In this document: positions 22,879-33,377 of the stretch, piece after piece | How positions within the stretch are numbered: position 1 is the stretch's first letter | How the letters are laid out: each line of letters starts with the position of its first letter | From: Rhipicephalus microplus | Lineage: Eukaryota > Arthropoda > Arachnida > Ixodida > Ixodidae | Length of the DNA stretch: 64,000 nt | Assembly: GCF_043290135.1 (NCBI RefSeq) | Contig: NC_134702.1 | Coordinates: forward strand, 90,697,317-90,761,316 | Direction: 5' to 3' | Position numbers and translations under genes: made by a program | The notes under the pieces: model-generated | Told to the model about the DNA's origin: nothing | Seen by the model: only the letters and a program-made list of their open reading frames with translations | Databases searched by the model: none

Positions 22879-23493
22879 CCAACTAGCCCAAGCTGCCATG
22901 CTTCCATTATCTCACTTTCCCTACAAACACCGCGAATAGCGTGGCCCAAGAACAAGTGAATGCCCAAAGTCTCTCGAGCCGCAATTTTAAAAGTGGATGA
23001 GCGAAGCGCAACAGCTCCCATCGAAAACTAGTCGTGCAGGGCTAGGCAAGTTTACAAGAGATATAATATTAATAATATTATACTGCTGCGGCCCACGCCA
23101 CCAAAGTAGCAGCGTCCCCCCGTCCCCGACCCCCTAAGTGTTTTAAACACTGCTGATGTTGAGCCTATTTGATTGAAATTTGTGGAAACAGCCGAGGAAA
23201 ATATTATGTTAGGCAGGTAGAGACTTCACGCGGTGCATGCCGCGGTAATGCCGGTCATCACTTTTTTTTTTCCGCGTATGTTTTGGCACCTTTGTCACCT
23301 TGTATTTTACCTTTTTTTCTTATGCTAATGTACAGTGGAGTCCCTGAAAATGACGGAGACCGTGTTTTGGAAATAATTGACCAACTTTTTGAAATCGTGA
23401 CCCCCCAACTCGAACCGATCGAATATACTTCAAAGTGAACTAATACTTTTTCGCATCCATTTTCACAGTTTGTTGCAATGCAATACCCGAATT
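22879..23493. other. No gene recognised
   Basis: Contains a short AATATTAATAATATTA palindrome near 23,065. Nothing else was recognised. Confidence 0.45.
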
Positions 23494-23739
23494 GCCCCGC
23501 CGCGCTGGTCTAGTGGCTAAGGTACTCGGCTGCTGACCCGCAGGTCGCGGGTTCGATTCCCGGCGGCGGCGGCTGCATTTCCGATGGAGGCGGAAATGTT
23601 CGAGGCCCGTGTAGTCAGATTTGGGTGCACGTTAAAGAACCCCAGGTGGTCAAAATTTCCGGAGCCCTCCACTACGGCGTCTCTCATAACCAAATGGTGG
23701 TTTTGAGACGTTAAACCCCACAAATCAATCAATCAATCA
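23494..23739 (+). mobile_element. Ruka-type SINE, full length
   Basis: Head CCCCGCCGCGCTGG, complete body and a (TCAA)n tail. A 14-base direct repeat with two mismatches (GCAATACCCGAATT at 23,480-23,493; GCAATACCTTAATT at 23,740) flanks it. Confidence 0.92.
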
Positions 23740-23754
23740 GCAATACCTTAATTT

Positions 23755-26561
23755 CCGCGATCGCCATCACGATTTTAACCGCCTCCCTGACACGCTGATT
23801 GTGCATGCAGTGGTCGCGGACGAGTTTTTATGTACATCAGTATCTTTGTAAGCTATCTCTGTTTGCAGGTAAGTGCTTGACTATAGCACTTACCCGGAAC
23901 TTTGTGATACCTGAAGACGCAAATATTACCTTCTTCAAGTAGCTTTTTGTTAATCCGCGCCAGCCAAACACGCTGGTACTTTTCGGGAAATCGCAATGTG
24001 CGTTCTCAATTTCGGGTAACAACTTTCGGCGAAGAAACACCCCGAAGCTCTGCTCCCTCTTCGGGGACTACTAAATCAACTTGCCCCACTAGCAGCCCTC
24101 AAACTTGCATCGTTAGGCAAAACTAAACGGGCGCAAGCACGAGGAGACAACACGGCAGCGGTATAGGCGACGGAGTCGGTATAGGTGCCCGGGCATGTCG
24201 GCGGCGCATTTCGGAAGTGACCAAGGGGCGCTGCGGGACGCACGTGCACACTATGTGTAGTAGAGCACCGGGTACTCTAAATCCTTAACCAGTTTTTCTA
24301 AACACATATGCGGTTGTGATAATGCAAGCTTGAAACCTGGTGGGTGTCGGGGACAGCTAGCTGCTGACAGTTCTCCCATATACTTCAGCACGGAGTATAC
24401 TGTGAGTCGTCTAGTATTTATTCTAAACAATATTGTCAGGAAACATGCTCGTACAGAATGCATTTATTTACAGGACGTTGCGTTAACTTACAATCCACTA
24501 ATGTATTGAAACGCGGACTCATATATATGGGTAAGAAGTGCGTTTGACTTCGCTTATGGACTGCGGCTTGATTTCAGCTAAAACAATATGGTGTATATAC
24601 CGATTATATTTTCTGGGCGCCGAATAAACTTCCTCAAACGAAAGCAAACACATAGCTCCTGTATAATTCACGAAGTAAGGATCGGTGACAATGCGGATTC
24701 GTATATCGTAAGCGAAATCTCGTCTTTAAGTCATGTAGGAGCGTTATCTTGCGAGCCCGCGTGCCAATTGCGTTGGCCGTCCGCAGATCACATAAATGAC
24801 CACCACAGTTCACTGCCTGATGGACATTGTATTGTCAGTAGGGGAATCGAAGTGGGTGATCAGAACATCTATCACGCGGGTAACGTGTTGAACACCTATT
24901 GATTGGCAACGGGCAGTCGCTCTCTCGACACAGTTGGTTTTGAACAATGCATACAGTTTTAATTAATGAGCTGGTATCGAAGTCTGACATAAAAATGTGT
25001 GCGAACTGGAAAACAAAACAAAACAACGTTGCATTGTGCAGTAGTTTAGGAATTCGTTTTTGAATTTACGCGTGTGGTACGTGTTATTACGCGCTCATTT
25101 TAATCCCTTTGAAGGTTACTACGAAAGTGATTGCTAGGATTAGTGCAACTCGAGGCTCTATGCCCGGTCCTTGCGAAGTTGCAATCTCCACAAACGGGCG
25201 TGACATTCAGGTCGACATTCAGGTGCATAGTGATGCACCTGATGGTCGTTTATATATTTTTATTCAATTTGCGGGCTGTGCGCGATTCAGATTGGCCGCT
25301 GCAGCTAATCAACGCATACACAGTATAATGTTCATTGCGTCTTTTGTAAAGCGTACAATAGTGCCCATATATAAACACTGAGAATCCTCTTGCGTGTAAC
25401 ATGGACGATGAAATGGTCGGAGCACGCATATGCGGGCAATGATCTGCGAGTACGCGGAAATGCCGTTTTCAGCGTCTATATATCCATCGCGATGACCCGA
25501 CCACTTTGTCTTCGACTATCGTAAAACAGCTTTTATCACCTATTAACTGTGGCGCATACCCACTTCCTCATCGTCGTCAGCCACTGCATGAACGATTGGC
25601 ACCAAATTCCTTGGCAGTGTTTAACAGATACCACGCTTCTCAGGAGAATGACGAAAAATAGCATAGCGAATGCCGGTCTACTACCCAAAAATGTTTGTTA
25701 TTATTTCCGTGGTGGGTATCAAGCAAGTGTGCTTGCAGCAGTTACCCAATGAGTGTTCAGAAAAGGCTCTGAAAGACCGCTCTTCTAGCCTTTGTTGCCA
25801 CTGTGCTGCGTCTGCCGCGCAGGCCTGGCGTTATTTTTTTTTCGACAGGCTAAACTAGCCCAGATATCTGTATAAATGCCGTCTAAGACGATACTTCAAC
25901 TCCGAAAAACACGGACGTTGCGCACCATATAGGCTTTTTGCGCTGCGTATACTCTTTGCTGTGTCGAAAAGTCCACATCTCGGGGTCTCCGCCCGTCTGC
26001 GGTAATTAGAGACGGCACTCATTTCTCCTTATCAGACACAGCATAGTGGGTGGAGGGGTGAAAAGGGGAGAGGGGCACTTGCGATAGTGCGCGTGAAGGT
26101 GCACGTAGCTTGAAGAGAATCTTCGATAAGAGGAAAAGAGGTGGCGGGGACTCGTTGAAGGTGTGGATGGAGCGGGCTTCTGCCGCGGAGCGAATCGCTA
26201 ATGCAACTCTTGTGTTTCGGACGCGCTTCGCCGCGCGGCAAATGACGCTCGTGTGAACGGTTGCCGGCCGCACGAACTGCGCGCCCTTCTCATGCACGTG
26301 CGCGCGCGCGTATGCACTGCGTAGGCGCGTTTCGTTGTATATCTATCCGTGGCATTCTCGTTCCTTTGTTTTTTTCCGTATAAGTGTGCACCTGCGCGTG
26401 TGATGCGCAATGCTACAGTGTATAAAACCACTGCAGGAAGTCGGCGCGTCGTCCGATATAGTGAGTGACTTGAATGCCGGTGCAGTGTGAACAGGCGCAG
26501 GCAGCGGAACGACGCAACTACGCATGCATATACTTAGACTTCCAGTTTCTTCTCGCTGTAT
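23755..26561. other. Long TE-poor stretch of the intron
   Basis: No SINE, LINE, TIR element or microsatellite was recognised over about 2.8 kb, the longest quiet stretch between 20 and 31 kb. No convincing coding exon was found. It is a reasonable place to look for conserved intronic enhancers of the T-box gene. Confidence 0.35.
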
Positions 26562-26575
26562 TGGTCTGTTTTCTT

Positions 26576-26814
26576 GCCCCGCCGCGGTGGTCTAGTGGCT
26601 AAGGTACTCGGCTGCAGACCCGCAGGTCGCGGGTTCAAATCCCGGCTGCGGCGGCTGCATTTCCGATGGAGGCGGAAATGTTGTAGGCCCGTGTACTCAG
26701 ATTTGGGTGCACGTTAAAGAACCCCAGGTGGTCAAAATTTCCGGAGCCCTCCACTACGGCGTCTCTCATAATCAAATGGTGGTTTTGGGACGTTAAACCC
26801 CACGAATCAATCAA
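26576..26814 (+). mobile_element. Ruka-type SINE, full length reference copy
   Basis: This is the best-preserved copy. A tRNA-like head has a pol III A box (TGGTCTAGTGGCTAAGG) and B box (GGTTCAAATCC). The body follows: GGCTGCATTTCCGATGGAGG, GATTTGGGTGCACGTTAAAG, AACCCCAGGTGGTCAAAATT, CCGGAGCCCTCCACTACGGC, and GGTGGTTTTGGGACGTTAAA. A short (TCAA)n tail ends it. The flanks are a perfect 14-base target duplication TGGTCTGTTTTCTT (26,562-26,575 and 26,815-26,828). It matches the Ruka SINE family of ixodid ticks. Such SINEs are moved by a partner LINE, and the RTE elements in this window are candidates, though the tails differ. Confidence 0.95.
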
Positions 26815-26828
26815 TGGTCTGTTTTCTT

Positions 26829-27729
26829 TTTTCCGTAAGTGAAACGAACAGTGAAAAAAAAGAAAAAAAATGTTGTGTGGTAAAAGTACCGACAGCTGTG
26901 CCTTTGATTTGGTCATATTCGTATGACAAAAAAAAAATAATATATTGTGTTTCACGCATCGAGCGTAGTTTCTTTTTATATGTCAGATATCAGTCAAGTA
27001 TGGGGACGCCGCTGACCGGGCGGTCAATCGTCAACGTAGTGTTCGGCCAGACCAAATTTTGTTTACAGTTTTATACTGCATGACGAGCTAAAGATGCGCG
27101 AATACCTGGAATAATGAACAAATGAGCCCTAATTAAATCGATCGAATATTCTTTTCATTGAAAAATAAAAAAAAAGTGAGCCACTTAGAGCGACGGCATA
27201 TGTATTTCGTGACCTTTTCTTCTTTTTTTGGTGAGGTGAGTCTGAGTGATTTCTACTGATTGATTGTGAAGCTGCAGCCCTCAATATTTCCGTGTAAGGT
27301 CTACAGGTCTACGCGAAAAAAAAAAACGACAGTTGTGTCACTGGGTCTCAATAAATGATCGAAAATGTACTGAATAATAGAGCTGTTGGCTTCATAGAAA
27401 TAAAATTGAGAATATTTATTACTACATAAGAATTAATACTTTTATGGCCAACTTTTCTCGACTTTCTACATGCACTATCATTGGACTTCACTTGTAGCTT
27501 GCTTCGGTTCAATAGAGACACAAGAGACCGTCACTAAGCTGCGATTAACGAAGGAATGAACAAGGAAAAAAACGAAAACCAGACACGAAAACCACGCTCG
27601 TTATGCAACATCGCTGAATTGCAAAATTTATTGGCCTTTAAAGAACAGTGCTGTCGCACTCGGTTACTCGATGAATTTGGGTTCTAAATGCCGTGGTAAG
27701 GACAGAGCTTCGCTCCATAGACGTACCGG
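26829..27729. other. No gene recognised
   Basis: AT-rich, with A- and T-runs near 26,860, 26,930 and 27,170. Confidence 0.45.
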
Positions 27730-27744
27730 TACAAGCAATAAGTT

Positions 27745-27991
27745 GATTGATTGATAGATATATGGGGTTTAACGTCCCTAAACCACCATTTGATTATGAG
27801 AGGCGCCGTATAGTGGAGGGCTCCGTAAATTTCGACCTCGTGGAGTTCTTTGACGTGCACCCAAATCTGAGCACACTGGCCTACAGCATTTTCGCCTCCA
27901 TCGGAAATGCAGCCGCTGCAGCCGGGATTCGAACCCGCGACCTGTGGGTCAGCAGCCGAGTACCTTAGCCACTAGACCACCGCGGCGGGGC
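27745..27991 (-). mobile_element. Ruka-type SINE, full length
   Basis: A complete minus-oriented copy with a perfect 15-base flanking repeat TACAAGCAATAAGTT (27,730-27,744 and 27,992-28,006). Confidence 0.93.
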
Positions 27992-28224
27992 TACAAGCAA
28001 TAAGTTCTGCACTGGAACTTACTTTTCGTGATTCGCGTTCAGCCGCAATCAGTCAGCTGTTTGTTGCACTCGATATGATTCCATGACGTGATAACCTTCC
28101 ATATTAAATCTACTGCCATGCATTTGCGTACAGCAACAACTTATATAACGTACATTTACTATGTGTGCTCCTAAATGACACTTTTGTTTTGTAAGTCTAG
28201 TTCCCAAGGAAATAAACTAAGAGA

Positions 28225-28304
28225 TTGATTTTATTGATTGATTTGTGGGGTTTAACGTCCCAAAACAACTATTTGATTATGAGAGACGCCGTAGTGAAGG
28301 GACG
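28225..28304 (-). mobile_element. Ruka-type SINE, strongly 5'-truncated
   Basis: Only the 3' third remains (tail TTGATTGATTTGTGGGG through GAGACGCCGTAGTGAAGGG). A 12-base flanking repeat with one mismatch (TAAACTAAGAGA at 28,213; TAAACTAAAAGA at 28,305) shows that the truncation happened at insertion. Confidence 0.85.
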
Positions 28305-28316
28305 TAAACTAAAAGA

Positions 28317-29660
28317 ATTCCTGGTGCACCTTGGTTATCTATACATATTACATAACAGGTATGTGATTGTAAAAATCTTCGCGAAAAAAATTGATGTAGT
28401 TGCACACAAAAGACATTCTTCCTTTGACCTCGATTGTGCATATAGTCGTGAGGATCGATTACAACGTCATTTGTTTTTCGTAAATCACAATGATAGTCGT
28501 ACAAAACACTAAAGCATATGTGTTAATATCTATGCACATTGACCCGTTTTTTATTGTACCTCGAGAGCAATGAAGCTGGCTAAATAAGCTATAGACTGTA
28601 TCTGGTACAACAAGCGCCTTAACCCATAAAACGGAAAACTGATGCTTTGCATGAAAAAAAAAAAAAAAGAAGTTTGTCCCGAAGTGCACGCACTGAACAG
28701 ATTGTGTTTTTCGGAAGGTGCGCGTATGGTTCGCGAGGAGGCGTCTGGCGTTATTTTATCGTAACAGCAAGATAATGGATTGACACTACGTCTGACGTTA
28801 TTATTCGTGAAAAGAGTCGTTGAGGAGGGGCACTTGCCGGCCACGTCTGCTAACTTTAACCACGCGTTGGTATTGACATCAACACCACCACCACCACCAC
28901 CATTGTACGGTAATAAAAAAGAAAAACGCAACGCTATTGACAATCGACGTAACTTCTTGTGCCTCCTGATGTCATGTGTGAATGACGTCACCATTTACTT
29001 ATTTAATTAATTGGCTAAATATATATCGCGACTCACGAATGCAACAAGATGTAGAAGCATGAATTCGGGGTATATACGTTTCATCCGTATGTAATGCTTG
29101 CATAAGACCGCGGTCAATTCCTTGGCACATTAACAATATTATTGTCGAGTATAGAGTTGACTGAGTGCGTCGAGGCTTGGAAGTGTGCTAACGGCAATGC
29201 TGAAAGTTAAAACCATACACGGAATGCGAAATGCAGCAAAAACGAATGTACGAATGAACGAGAATAAATATATACGTAGTGACTTGAAATTCTCTGGTTG
29301 AAACGTAAGCTGTGTTCGCAGCTGGGATGCTTTAATTTTGGCTTTGACTGCATGTCACATAGTGAGCAGAGAGTGTCCGCGCATGCAGCTTTTGCACAGC
29401 AGTCGGCATCCGTGTTTAAGAATTGCTAAGCCGTGTTAGTATAGAGCACGTTCGATCAGCACACGCTCGCATGCGTGCATTAAGAAGCATTTGCGGAGTT
29501 TTAATTTGCACCGCATTTCTCCGTAACGATGTAGACATGACGAAGAGGCTTTTTGGCCGGTTTTGCTTGCGTTAATCTTATATTCGTGCCACACAGGCAA
29601 GCTAGAAGCGCAGTTACGACCAACCACGGTTAACCGCGTTGAACCATGGTTAAAGCCACT
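28317..29660. other. No gene recognised
   Basis: A (CCA)n stretch lies near 28,882-28,901 and an A-run near 28,650. Three AACC-NN-GGTT-type palindromes lie at 29,622-29,653. Nothing else was recognised. Confidence 0.45.
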
Positions 29661-29691
29661 TACGGTATAGACCCTTTCACTGTTAGTTTAG

Positions 29692-30266
29692 AAAACCTCC
29701 CAAGCATTTCCCCAAGGGTGAACATGGTTAAGTGCGAATGCACGGCGTGATGCTATGAGGGGGAGTAAAGTTAAAATCCGTTGGCTTTCGCCAGTCAGTT
29801 AACGTAAACTCCCCCGTGTGATCACATTACGATTCCCGGGAACCATTAGACCCTCTCGGGAAATCTTGGTGAGTTTACGCGTATATGTGAGAGTAAATTC
29901 GCGCTATAATGATGTCCGCGGCCCGCTTCGCCCGCTTGCGCTCGGCATCACGGGCCCTTCACCGCGCTGCCTTGTCTTCAACCGGCGCGACATCTTCAAC
30001 GACGCGTGCAATGCTCGCATTCGATTGCGTTGTACTCGTTGTTGGAAGTATCGCAGTCGAGGTTTATGCCTGCGATGGATCCATACCTATATGACGACCT
30101 GCCGATCTCGAGCAAGTCGTGGCTGCGCCCGCGCAACCACGGAGCGGAGGGCGGAGCGCGCGCAATCACGTGGTGTGTGACGTCGCTGCGCCGTTGCTAG
30201 GGGAGAGGAGGAGGCACTCCGTGTACGGCGGATTCAGGGTCGCTTATAAAGTGCATTCGCACTTAA
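29692..30266 (-). mobile_element. Dispersed ~0.6-kb repeat, copy 1 (TIR-like ends)
   Basis: It is nearly collinear with 47,818-48,433. An exact 16-base inverted pair, TTAAGTGCGAATGCAC (29,729-29,744) and its complement (30,250-30,265), lies near the ends. Read on the minus strand it starts with this repeat, then TTTATAAGCG (TATA-like), then a GC-rich leader and a frame that in copy 2 opens MDPSQTSTSTAIPP. This looks like the 5' end of a transposon gene. A 23-base direct repeat beginning ACGGTATAGACC flanks the region (29,662-29,684 and 30,369-30,391). Confidence 0.6.
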
Positions 30267-30647
30267 AAGTTTACTCTATTGTCGGACGCAACAAACCTAT
30301 GGAACAAGCGTCTATACACCAAGCACATTAACAAACAAATGACAAAGCACAAAATACATGACGCAACCACGGTATAGACCCTTTCACTGTTTTACAAATT
30401 AAGGCACTTGATGACATCCGGGTTCGTCCTATCATGTGCCTTAATAGCATCGGTGGGCAAGAAGAGCTTTCGAAAATAGCCCTCTGATTTTCTACAGTTT
30501 CCGGCGCCTATCAGCAAAATATTTTGAAATAAATGCTTTTTTTCAAGCAACATAAAAGTTACACAATAGGTTCACTTGAACTTCACGCACGTTCCTTTTA
30601 TCTGAAAAACGACAGGGATATTTTCCTCACTACACAGTAAATTTTTT

Positions 30648-30875
30648 TACACCCTTAAGGGTGTAAACTGGCTTGTCGCCAGAGGAACACCCTATGGGTG
30701 TTTTCAGATACACCCTACTTAGAAGGGTGTTGAACACCCTAACATTTTGCTGAACACCCTTCGTGTAGGGTGTTCAGCTAACACCCTTTAGGAGGGTGTT
30801 GAAAGGGTGTGCGACCTTCGAGTAACGCGTTATTCAAAGGTCGCAGGTTCGGTTCCTGTCCATGGCAAGTTATCT
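30648..30875. repeat. Cluster of AACACCCT/AGGGTGTT palindromes with B-box-like sequence
   Basis: Several facing copies of ACACCCT and AGGGTGT occur within 160 bases, so many small hairpins can form. A B-box-like GGTCGCAGGTTCGGTTCC (about 30,839-30,856) follows and leads into the left arm of the foldback at 30,866. Confidence 0.75.
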
Positions 30876-30963
30876 TTTCACCCACATTTCTTCACATTTA
30901 CATTACAATTCGGTCTAATAACTTCCCCTATACTTTCCTTAGCAATATTGTCTGTTTGATCTC

Positions 30964-31056
<93 letters not shown>

Positions 31057-31168
31057 ATATATATTAATGAGATCTAACAGACAGTAATGCCAAGGAATGT
31101 ACAGGGGAAGTTATTAGAACCTATAGAATGTAAATAAGAAGAAAGAATAAAGAAAAGTGGATGAAAAA
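30866..31168. mobile_element. Foldback element with (TA)n centre
   Basis: The left arm (30,866-30,964) and right arm (31,067-31,168) are diverged reverse complements. Shared blocks, read on the left arm, include TCTAATAACTTCCCCT, TTCCTT(A/G)GCA and TGTCTGTT(T/A)GATCTCATTA. The (TA)n tract at 30,965-31,066 fills the loop. Together with the preceding palindrome cluster this may be one composite element. Confidence 0.75.
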
Positions 31169-31169
31169 T

Positions 31170-31848
31170 GTGTGTGTGTGTGTGTATAAGCAAGCTTACT
31201 GAAATGCAATGATATTTCTCAAAGCCTTCTTTGTAAAGCCGACTATAGAAATTTAGACTGCCTTCTATAGTTATACAATTAAATACAAATATTTAGTGTT
31301 AAATAGCATAAACATCTGGGGTATATCAATTGGTGGCTCAGTGAGTCGATACAGCAAAGGTGCTTGGTATGCATACGTTTGTGTAGACACACGAACACAT
31401 TATATTAAAAAAACATTATTACCCGTAACTGTGCACACTTCCCATGCAGGATGCAGACATATACATATTTCAGCAACTTAATTTGCAGTTACACTTGGTA
31501 TCGCAAAACCATGCGAGTTCAGCCTCACCTAGTTCATTTCAAACTTTCTGATTATACAAAAATAACAGAGCTGCTCTGGCAGACATCGTTTCCACTTATT
31601 GATAAATATCTTTTCCCACTTCCTAAAAGCAGACATATATTGGCGTAAGATAAATGTCAAGTACATGTACCACAACACAGGTTTTCTCTCAACTGAAAGC
31701 AAACACAGTTATTATGATATTTCATACATACTACAGTTAGAGCATTTTACCGCCAATATTCGAACAGGTAAGGTCGGTTGCCGAAGAAAAATAATTAACA
31801 GATCAGCCCGCACCCCATGAAGCTTCACCACATATTAAAATTGCAAGT
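31170..31848. other. TE-poor flank, possibly downstream of the nested gene
   Basis: AT-rich, and no repeat was recognised. It could be sequence beyond the 3' end of the minus-strand gene at 31,951-32,442. Confidence 0.35.
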
Positions 31849-31854
31849 TTTATT
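31849..31854 (-). terminator. Polyadenylation signal of the nested gene
   Basis: AATAAA on the minus strand, about 100 bases after the stop codon of the candidate gene at 31,951-32,442, a normal distance for a short 3' UTR. Confidence 0.5.
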
Positions 31855-31950
31855 TTTCAGCATCTTTCTAGGTAATAGAGACAGCATCCATTTCTCAAAA
31901 ACACACTCTTCACAACAAAACCAAAACGAGAGCCGACAGGTGGAAATGCC

Positions 31951-32442
31951 TCAGATAGGCTGACCAAAGTTTCGATAGGAGAACCTATCTTCGTCAAAAG
32001 TGCCTAGCCTTCTCATCATTGGCATATTATTTTCAAGGGGGTTAGTAAAGACGTCATCTCCTGGTGGTGGCATGTGTCCCTGTTGGCAATCGTAGCCTGA
32101 AAAACAAAACTATAAAGCAGAGGAGTGCAGTCCTTGCTTCATTTCAAGTTGGGTGGTAGTGATTCAGAATGTTCTCAGAGGGTGGAGAAAAAAAGAAAAA
32201 AAAAGGAAACACCCAAAGTAGGAGCGGTGTGCTGCCAATGGGTGGCCGCTACAGACACGAAAAAAGCAAAGAGACTATACTGAGAAAAACTTGGAAACGT
32301 GCTGTCAGTTTCGACGTTAGGCACTGGTAAACCAGGTGAGCAGAAGTTTTTCTTGAAGCTGGAAACGCATACCGCGTTTGTCGCGACAGGAAAACGCCAC
32401 GCGCGCTCGCGGCGTGCACTCCTCAGGGTTGGGCGCCGCCAT
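31951..32442 (-). CDS. Candidate two-exon small gene nested antisense in the Tbx2/3 intron
   Basis: Exon 1 (32,442-32,373) starts ATGG after GAAA (strong Kozak context) and encodes [23 protein letters not shown] plus one base. It ends at G|GTATGC. The 276-base intron ends in a fine polypyrimidine acceptor, TTTTGTTTTTCAG. Exon 2 (32,096-31,951) then completes a Gly codon and encodes a further 47 residues, with blocks [31 protein letters not shown] and [12 protein letters not shown], then TGA. The phase matches exactly (216 bases, 71 residues). A polyadenylation signal follows. The product is small and hydrophilic, with three cysteines, no signal peptide and no membrane segment. I do not recognise the family. 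Exon 2 is better supported than exon 1, which could instead be another upstream exon. Confidence 0.5.
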
Positions 32443-32570
32443 TTTCTCGGTTATTTGGCTAACCAAGGCTGCAGAGCTTGGTTTCCTAAAACTGCGGTTA
32501 GCGGCGTAACCACGGTTAACGTAACCGCGGTTAACGCAACCACGGTGAGCGTAACCTTGCTTTAGGCTGG
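32443..32570 (-). promoter_or_regulatory. Candidate promoter with 15-base-spaced AACC-NN-GGTT sites
   Basis: Directly upstream of the nested gene's ATG, AACCACGGTTAAC (32,508), AACCGCGGTTAAC (32,523) and AACCACGG (32,538) repeat at an exact 15-base period. A related AACTGCGGTTAGC lies at 32,490. They are near-palindromic half-site pairs and could be a factor-binding array or a tiny tandem repeat. Confidence 0.4.
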
Positions 32571-33172
32571 CTGTGGATCGAGGATATTAAAGATGCACGC
32601 ACACACAAACAAACACGACCGCGCACGCACGCATGTACATATATAAACGCATACATACACGCACACGCGCGCACACGTGCATTCCATGTCTTAACCTTTC
32701 ATTTATTAGTGTGATGTTTATGTTCGGGAAGTTGGCGGCGTCAATACTTGCTAATATTTTATGACCTAATGAGCCTTGATGCTTCATCACTTTTTTTTAT
32801 TTCATTTAAGCTAGTCCCACGTATGGCGGAGAACAAAAAAGAAACAGAATAGTAAGGATGCAAGCTTTGTACAGAGATTTACTCTTCAATTTGGTGCACG
32901 TGACCATGCGTGAATGCGCGGTCGTATATAAATAAAGTGCGACGATTTTTCGGCCCTGTACTTTTTTTCAGATCACGTGTATGCCTTTATATGCTTTTTT
33001 TTCAAATTTTATCACTCTTCTTTTTTTTTGAAAGTTTCGATTGACTTACATTCGTTGTAAGCAGGCACGCTGTGAACGTGCTGCGCCCGCTACTTTCGAA
33101 CTCTCGCTCTTTTCCATTAATTTCATTTATGATTATTTTCATCTTTTCGTCGTCTTCCTACTTTCGCGGTGA
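32571..33172. other. No gene recognised
   Basis: CA/GC-rich simple sequence near 32,590-32,690, otherwise nothing. Confidence 0.45.
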
Positions 33173-33180
33173 ACACACAC

Positions 33181-33264
<84 letters not shown>
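33173..33264. repeat. (CA)n(TA)n compound microsatellite
   Basis: CA units to about 33,229, then TA units to 33,264. It lies 48 bases before the hammerhead-like inverted pair. Confidence 0.98.
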
Positions 33265-33266
<2 letters not shown>

Positions 33267-33311
33267 AGGAGAGGAGGTTCTCTTGCACACAGCAGGATAC
33301 TTTTCATTTTT

Positions 33312-33377
33312 GACGTTTCGGCCGGGTTCGGACTTCATCGGGGCTTCCTGATGAAGCCCAGATCCCGGCTGAAACGT
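33312..33377 (+). ncRNA. Inverted pair of hammerhead-ribozyme-like motifs
   Basis: On the plus strand CTGATGA (33,348-33,354) is followed by a four-pair stem AGCC/GGCT with loop CAGATCCC and then GAAACG (33,371-33,376): an exact hammerhead core. On the minus strand the facing arm reads CCGATGA (33,341-33,335), a GC-rich segment, then GAAACGTC (33,319-33,312). The arms are imperfect reverse complements of each other around GGGGCTTC. Motifs of exactly this kind (CTGATGA, GGCC stem II, GAAACGTC) occur in Penelope-like elements. No Penelope reverse transcriptase or GIY-YIG domain was seen nearby, so this is at most a terminal fragment. Cleavage activity is not shown. Confidence 0.55.

Noticed and set aside
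26576..26660. tRNA gene
   Set aside because: A and B boxes are present but the sequence is the head of a SINE with body, tail and target duplication, repeated many times in the window.
28551..28994. 147-codon minus-strand frame
   Set aside because: Passes through A-runs and a (CCA)n stretch. No family motif.
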